A DNA stretch of 9,299 nucleotides, taken from assembly GCA_965363355.1 (NCBI GenBank), contig CBDTTM010000092.1, positions 1-9,299 on the forward strand. Reading direction: 5' to 3'. The stretch's first letter is position 1. Every line of letters begins with the position of its first letter. Source of the DNA: CBDTTM01 sp965363355. Its GTDB lineage: Bacteria > Bacillota > Negativicutes > Selenomonadales > Selenomonadaceae. Positions 6,473-9,299 of the stretch are shown in pieces. The notes under the pieces were generated by a model. It was not told the DNA's origin. It did not search any database and saw nothing but the letters and a program-made list of their open reading frames with translations. Made by a program: the position numbers and the translations under genes.

Positions 6473-7696
6473 GTGAATATATTTAGAAAAAAACGGTTTG
6501 CAGAAGATTTGGATCGATTGGTGTTTTATGCAATTTTGTCTGTAGGATTTTTCCTGGCATTGTCTCCGTTTATGGCAACAGCATCTCTTTTAGTGGGAAT
6601 TGTTTTGTATGTCGTGAAGTTCAAGGTGACAGGACAAAGTTTTCGTCGAACTCCGTTTGATTTGCCGATTGCCGCATTTGTTTTGATCAGTGGGCTTTCG
6701 GTGTTGGTATCGCCTGATCCAGCATTTAGTTTTTACAATTATTACAACTTGGTTGGCCGCTATGTTTTGCTTTATATCTTAGTGGTGCAAAATATAACGA
6801 CGTTCCATCAGATGAAATCTTTGCTGTATGCTCTTGGCGGCTCAGCACTGCTTGTTGTCCTGTATGGTTTTTATCAATATATTTTTGGTATTGACATCAG
6901 TACGATGAAATGGGTCGATGGAGCAGCTTTTCCTGAACTGAAAACCAGGGTGTTTTCTACTTGGGAAAATCCCAATATCTTAGCGGGGTATTTGGATATT
7001 GTCATGGCAATTGTTTTTGGCCTTTTTTGTACATTGGACGACAAAAGGACAAAATGGCTGCTTGGAGGTTTCTTCTGTCTGGTGGCGATTTGTTTGGCGA
7101 TGACATATGCCCGCGGGGCATGTCTTAGTATATCAATCGTTATTGCAGGGTATGGTTTATTGAAAGATCGACGGATTTTGCTGGTTTGTATTTTGGTTGC
7201 AGGGATTATCTTGACCGTGGATTCGGCTCTTGCGGATCGACTCCTTTCGATATTCAATCAGATGGATACGTCCTCTGAGATGCGTTTGGCGTTATGGGAG
7301 AGTACTTTGGCAATGGTGATGGACCATCCTTTGCTTGGCATTGGCTGGGGCGCGTATTGGATGGTGTATCCAAACTATGATTTTTATATCAATGACGCGG
7401 CAGTGAAGATTGTCCATGCACATAATATGTATTTGAATTTTGCAGCAGAAATTGGTGTATTTGGTTTTTTAAGTTTTATGGTCTTTTTCTTTGGGACTTT
7501 GTGGCGGGCCTTGTTTTTTGGCAAACGTCGTGAAGAAAAATTGCTAAATGGCTTGATGCTAGGTATTGGTTTAGCTATTTTGTCAATTGCTTTGAATGGT
7601 TTGACGGATTATGTGCTGTTTAATATAGAGTCATCGATGCTTTTTTGGCTCTTGGCAGCGATTGTTGTTTTGATTGGACAAGAAAGGCTCGACTGA
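6473..7696 (+). CDS. O-antigen ligase-like polytopic membrane protein (Wzy_C/WaaL family)
   Basis: The 407-residue integral membrane protein has about ten or more hydrophobic segments and one large hydrophilic loop at roughly residues 255-325. In the WaaL/Wzy family this loop faces outside the inner membrane and carries the glycosyl-transfer site. Visible landmarks are ENPNILAGYL at 165-174, YARGACLS at 212-219 with Arg214, HPLLGIGWGAYW at 285-296, and HNMYLNFAAEIGVFGF at 317-332. The last fits the WaaL signature H-[NSQ]-X9-G-X2-G exactly (His317, Gly328, Gly331). The family joins O-polysaccharide to lipid A core, polymerises O units, or moves other glycans; which one is not readable. The GTG at 6473 is preferred because AGGTGA (6463-6468) precedes it, though the spacing is short. 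The in-frame ATG at 6440 has no ribosome site and would add 11 residues. No other surface-sugar gene is adjacent. The gene ends 78 bases before rex. Confidence 0.88.
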   Translation: MNIFRKKRFAEDLDRLVFYAILSVGFFLALSPFMATASLLVGIVLYVVKFKVTGQSFRRTPFDLPIAAFVLISGLSVLVSPDPAFSFYNYYNLVGRYVLLYILVVQNITTFHQMKSLLYALGGSALLVVLYGFYQYIFGIDISTMKWVDGAAFPELKTRVFSTWENPNILAGYLDIVMAIVFGLFCTLDDKRTKWLLGGFFCLVAICLAMTYARGACLSISIVIAGYGLLKDRRILLVCILVAGIILTVDSALADRLLSIFNQMDTSSEMRLALWESTLAMVMDHPLLGIGWGAYWMVYPNYDFYINDAAVKIVHAHNMYLNFAAEIGVFGFLSFMVFFFGTLWRALFFGKRREEKLLNGLMLGIGLAILSIALNGLTDYVLFNIESSMLFWLLAAIVVLIGQERLD

Positions 7697-7707
7697 GCAG
7701 AAGGTTT

Positions 7708-7735
7708 TTGTGAAAGATATAAATACAGGTAAAAT
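7708..7735 (+). promoter_or_regulatory. candidate rex promoter with a Rex-like half site
   Basis: TTGTGA (7708-7713) and TAAAAT (7730-7735), 16 bases apart, resemble -35 and -10 boxes upstream of rex. The -35 region TTGTGAA is also the left half of the Rex operator (TTGTGAA-N4-TTCACAA as commonly given). The right half is not present (ATAAATA instead), so autoregulation is only a possibility. Confidence 0.35.
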
Positions 7736-7774
7736 AGAGTGTGCTTAGAAGGGCATGCTTGAGGAGGATTTATC

Positions 7775-8404
7775 TTGAAGGGACAAATTGCAATATCAAA
7801 GGCAACGATCGATCGGCTGCCACTATATTTTCGGACGCTTCGTTTAGCACAAGATGAAGGCATTGACATTATTTCGTCAGATGACCTAGGGCGCCGACTG
7901 GGCATAACACCAGAACAAATCCGTAAGGATTTAGCTTCTTTTGGGCAGTTTGGCAAAAAAGGCGTGGGCTATTATGTCAATGAATTAAAACGTAATGTCG
8001 GAGAGATTTTAGGACTCAATAATCATTGGAACATTGCAGTAATAGGGATTGGACATCTTGGTGCAGCTTTAGCGAATTACCAGAATTTCGTAACGCTCGG
8101 ATTCAATTTGGTCGCACTTTTCGATCAAGATCCAACGGTCATTGGTTCTACGGTCAATCACATAAAGGTTGAAAATATTGAAAATCTTGAAGAGATCATC
8201 AAGGCTAAAAATATACATATCGGTATCATTTCCGTACCAGCTGCATTTGCGCAGGGCATTGCTGATCGACTTGTTGAAGCGGGCGTCAGAGGTATTTGGA
8301 ATTTTGCGCCAATTAAGATGAAAGTGCCAACTTCAATGCATATTGTCAACGAAGATTTGTCGGTTGGCTTGAGCAGTTTGTCATATCATATTACCAGAAA
8401 ATAA
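7775..8404 (+). CDS. rex: redox-sensing transcriptional repressor Rex
   Basis: DNA-binding dimer that represses fermentation and respiration genes until the NADH/NAD+ ratio rises. The 209-residue length is typical. An N-terminal winged helix covers about residues 1-78, including ISSDDLGRRLGITPEQIRKD at 33-52 and FGQFGKKGVGYYV at 56-68. A Rossmann domain follows with GIGHLGAAL at 91-99 (the G-x-G-x-x-G NADH loop; position 94 is His where Asn is common) and Asp117 in LFDQDP, at the end of strand beta2 where the NAD ribose is bound. VPAAFAQGIADRLVEAGVRG at 154-173 and NFAP at 176-179 are family-typical, as is the ending LSVGLSSLSYHI. Translation starts at TTG 7775, supported by GAGGAGG (7761-7767) seven bases upstream; no in-frame ATG fits. 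The neighbouring CoA-transferase is a plausible target. The hairpin at 8504-8545 probably ends the transcript. Confidence 0.97.
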   Translation: MKGQIAISKATIDRLPLYFRTLRLAQDEGIDIISSDDLGRRLGITPEQIRKDLASFGQFGKKGVGYYVNELKRNVGEILGLNNHWNIAVIGIGHLGAALANYQNFVTLGFNLVALFDQDPTVIGSTVNHIKVENIENLEEIIKAKNIHIGIISVPAAFAQGIADRLVEAGVRGIWNFAPIKMKVPTSMHIVNEDLSVGLSSLSYHITRK

Positions 8405-8427
8405 AATTGAAGAAAAATTTAACGATT

Positions 8428-8445
8428 ATGTGAAAATTTTGTAAA
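8428..8445 (+). promoter_or_regulatory. Rex-like operator, imperfect (left half good)
   Basis: Compared with the ideal palindrome TTGTGAAAATTTTCACAA, 14 of 18 bases match: positions 2-13 are exact and the right half is degenerate (GTAAA). It lies just after rex and before its likely terminator, some 130 bases upstream of the best candidate promoter of the next gene. That makes a role as repressor site uncertain. AT-rich context raises the chance of coincidence. Confidence 0.3.
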
Positions 8446-8475
8446 AGCCGCAACCCTAGAAAAATCAAAAGGGGA

Positions 8476-8493
8476 TTGAACAACTTTTCACAA
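8476..8493 (+). promoter_or_regulatory. Rex-like operator, imperfect (right half good)
   Basis: 14 of 18 bases match the ideal Rex palindrome, with a perfect right half CTTTTCACAA and a poor left half (TTGAACAA). Its TTTTCACA (8485-8492) is the exact inverse complement of TGTGAAAA (8429-8436) in the previous site. The pair could therefore be either two half operators or the two arms of an RNA hairpin, helped by CAACCC (8451-8456)/GGGGATTG (8471-8478) inside. Confidence 0.3.
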
Positions 8494-8503
8494 TCCGATG
8501 GAA

Positions 8504-8545
8504 AAAAGCCGTTGAGAAGAGAAAATATCTATCTTGACGGCTTTT
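8504..8545 (+). terminator. probable intrinsic terminator after rex
   Basis: A 14-bp stem, AAAAGCCGTTGAGA (8504-8517) with TCTTGACGGCTTTT (8532-8545) including two G-T pairs, has a 14-base loop. The + strand tail is GCTTTTATCTG. The opposite strand would read GGC followed by six T, so it may act in both directions. It separates rex from the CoA-transferase gene. Confidence 0.7.
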
Positions 8546-8578
8546 ATCTGTAGTGGTATGCTTGTCAATGGGATATAA

Positions 8579-8608
8579 CTGATACATGTTCCTATGATAA
8601 TCTATAAT
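8579..8608 (+). promoter_or_regulatory. candidate promoter of the CoA-transferase gene
   Basis: A consensus TATAAT (8603-8608) has CTGATA (8579-8584, four of six matches to TTGACA) 18 bases upstream. Transcription would begin near 8615, leaving a leader of about 150 bases. A weaker alternative is ATGACT (8614-8619) with TATATT (8638-8643), also 18 bases apart. Confidence 0.4.
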
Positions 8609-8618
8609 TATAAATGAC

Positions 8619-8661
8619 TTCATCAATAACTTTTGATTATATTTAGATAGAGTTTGATGAA
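8619..8661 (+). repeat. inverted repeat in the CoA-transferase leader with two alternative pairings
   Basis: TTCATCAA (8619-8626) is the exact inverse complement of TTGATGAA (8654-8661), 27 bases apart. Part of the first arm, ATCAA (8622-8626), can instead pair locally with TTGAT (8633-8637) over a 6-base loop. Immediately downstream, 8660-8671 is a 12-base perfect palindrome (AAAAAGCTTTTT). These fall at the predicted start of the mRNA leader. Confidence 0.5.
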
Positions 8662-8721
8662 AAAGCTTTTTGGTGATGGATATATTATAGCGGCAGTGTT
8701 AGGGAAAAGACTAAAGATCAA

Positions 8722-8743
8722 AGATCAATAAGGAACTTGATCT
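8722..8743 (+). repeat. inverted repeat just before the CoA-transferase ribosome site
   Basis: AGATCAA (8722-8728) pairs with TTGATCT (8737-8743) around an 8-base loop, ending 3 bases before the GAGGGAGG ribosome site. The left arm overlaps a tandem 7-base repeat (AAAGATC twice, 8713-8726). The core ATCAATAA followed by TTGAT also occurs at 8622-8637. It may be an operator or an mRNA hairpin; no regulator is identified. Confidence 0.5.
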
Positions 8744-8763
8744 AATGAGGGAGGATTTTATCA

Positions 8764-9299
8764 ATGGTTGATATTCTCGATCGCGTGCGCAATAAAGCAT
8801 TGCAGGCAAAGATCGTTAGTGCGGAGGAAGCAGCAGCTTTCATTAAGCCTAATATGAACATTGGTACAAGCGGATTTACCCCTGCTGGGTATCCGAAAGC
8901 GGTTCCATTGGCACTTGCTAAAAGAATGGAAAAGGAACCGTTTAAAATCAATTTGTGGACAGGAGCTTCCGTTGGCCCGGAACTCGATGAAGCCTTGGCT
9001 AAAGTCCATGGAATCAAGAGACGTATGCCATATCAGACGAACAAAGAACTTCGTACACAGATCAACAGCGGCGAAATCGAATACTGCGATTTTCATTTGA
9101 GTGAATCAGCACAGCTGGCTCGTACAGGCTATGTTGGCGGCACTATTGACGTAGCAATTGTTGAAGCTTGTGCAATCACAGAAGATGGCAATATTGTGCC
9201 GACAACTTCGATGGGAAATGCGGCTTCTTATGTTCAGTCTGCCGATGTAGTCATTGTTGAAATCAATACTACACAGCCAGTTGATCTTGAAGGTATGCA
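8764..9299 (+). CDS. succinate-type CoA-transferase (acetyl-CoA hydrolase/transferase family), 5' part
   Basis: The first 178 codons of a protein cut by the window edge; full-length relatives have about 500 residues. It fits the family of propionyl-CoA:succinate and acetyl-CoA:succinate CoA-transferases (Cat1/ScpC type), which move CoA between short acids in the cytoplasm. Visible family blocks are SAEEAAAFIKPNMNIGTSGF at residues 19-38 (early alpha/beta CoA-transferase motif), TPAGYPKAVPLALAKR at 39-54, MPYQTNKELRTQINSGEI at 89-106, DFHLSESAQLARTGYVG at 110-126, and ACAITEDGNIVPTTSMGNA at 136-154. The catalytic Glu of this family lies further on and is not seen. The ATG at 8764 has GAGGGAGG (8747-8754) 9 bases upstream. 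With the decarboxylase beta subunit earlier in the window it fits the succinate-to-propionate pathway, where it would regenerate succinyl-CoA. Acetate- or butyrate-directed specificity remains possible. Confidence 0.92.
   Translation, partial: MVDILDRVRNKALQAKIVSAEEAAAFIKPNMNIGTSGFTPAGYPKAVPLALAKRMEKEPFKINLWTGASVGPELDEALAKVHGIKRRMPYQTNKELRTQINSGEIEYCDFHLSESAQLARTGYVGGTIDVAIVEACAITEDGNIVPTTSMGNAASYVQSADVVIVEINTTQPVDLEGM

Noticed and set aside
7708..7725. Full Rex operator in front of rex
   Set aside because: Only the left half TTGTGAA matches; the right half has three of seven bases, so I record it only as a half site within the candidate promoter.
8713..8726. Tandem AAAGATC repeat as a CRISPR or satellite seed
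   Set aside because: There are only two 7-base copies, with no spacers and no further units.
8742..9100. Three overlapping frames on both strands at the start of the CoA-transferase
   Set aside because: The + frame from 8764 runs open to the window edge and matches a known family; the others are shadows.

Overview
The window looks like chromosome from a Gram-positive-lineage anaerobe with an LPS-type outer membrane, most likely a Negativicute (Selenomonas/Veillonella relatives). Three things point there together. First, a tRNA-sensing T-box leader and a Rex redox regulator, both typical of Firmicutes. Second, a protein carrying the WaaL-type O-antigen ligase signature. Third, parts of the succinate-to-propionate pathway: a sodium-pumping decarboxylase beta subunit and a succinate-type CoA-transferase. 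The base composition is moderately AT-rich by eye. I do not assign a genus. All convincing genes lie on the + strand.

Region 1 (1-1934) is the end of an operon. It holds a hotdog-fold thioesterase of the fluoroacetyl-CoA thioesterase (FlK) type, a 49-residue single-pass membrane protein in the position of a decarboxylase gamma/delta subunit, and a beta subunit of the OadB/MmdB/GcdB type. A strong intrinsic terminator closes it. The alpha (carboxyltransferase) and biotin-carrier subunits are not in the window; they may lie to the left.

Region 2 (1963-4982) is valyl-tRNA synthetase under a strong sigma-70-type promoter and a transcriptional T-box leader. The leader could be folded by hand: AGTA and a GUA valine specifier in Stem I, a T-box with a UGGU bulge, and mutually exclusive antiterminator and terminator helices.

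Region 3 (5076-8404) holds folC (folylpolyglutamate synthase), an O-antigen ligase-like polytopic membrane protein, and rex (NADH-responsive repressor, TTG start), with hairpins between the genes.

Region 4 (8405-9299) is a gene-free stretch of about 360 bases with an intrinsic terminator, Rex-like half sites, a candidate promoter and a repeated small inverted repeat. It is followed by the first 178 codons of an acetyl-CoA hydrolase/transferase-family protein, probably propionyl-CoA:succinate CoA-transferase, cut by the window edge.

Taken together, the two ends of the window fit one energy pathway: succinyl-CoA to methylmalonyl-CoA, sodium-pumping decarboxylation to propionyl-CoA, then CoA transfer back to succinate. 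Rex beside the CoA-transferase makes redox control plausible. No mobile element, CRISPR array, tRNA or rRNA was seen. I found no clearly new multi-gene system; the least explained parts are the FlK-like protein with an altered active site, the 49-residue membrane protein, the extra 5' hairpin of the T-box leader, and the repeated element before the CoA-transferase.
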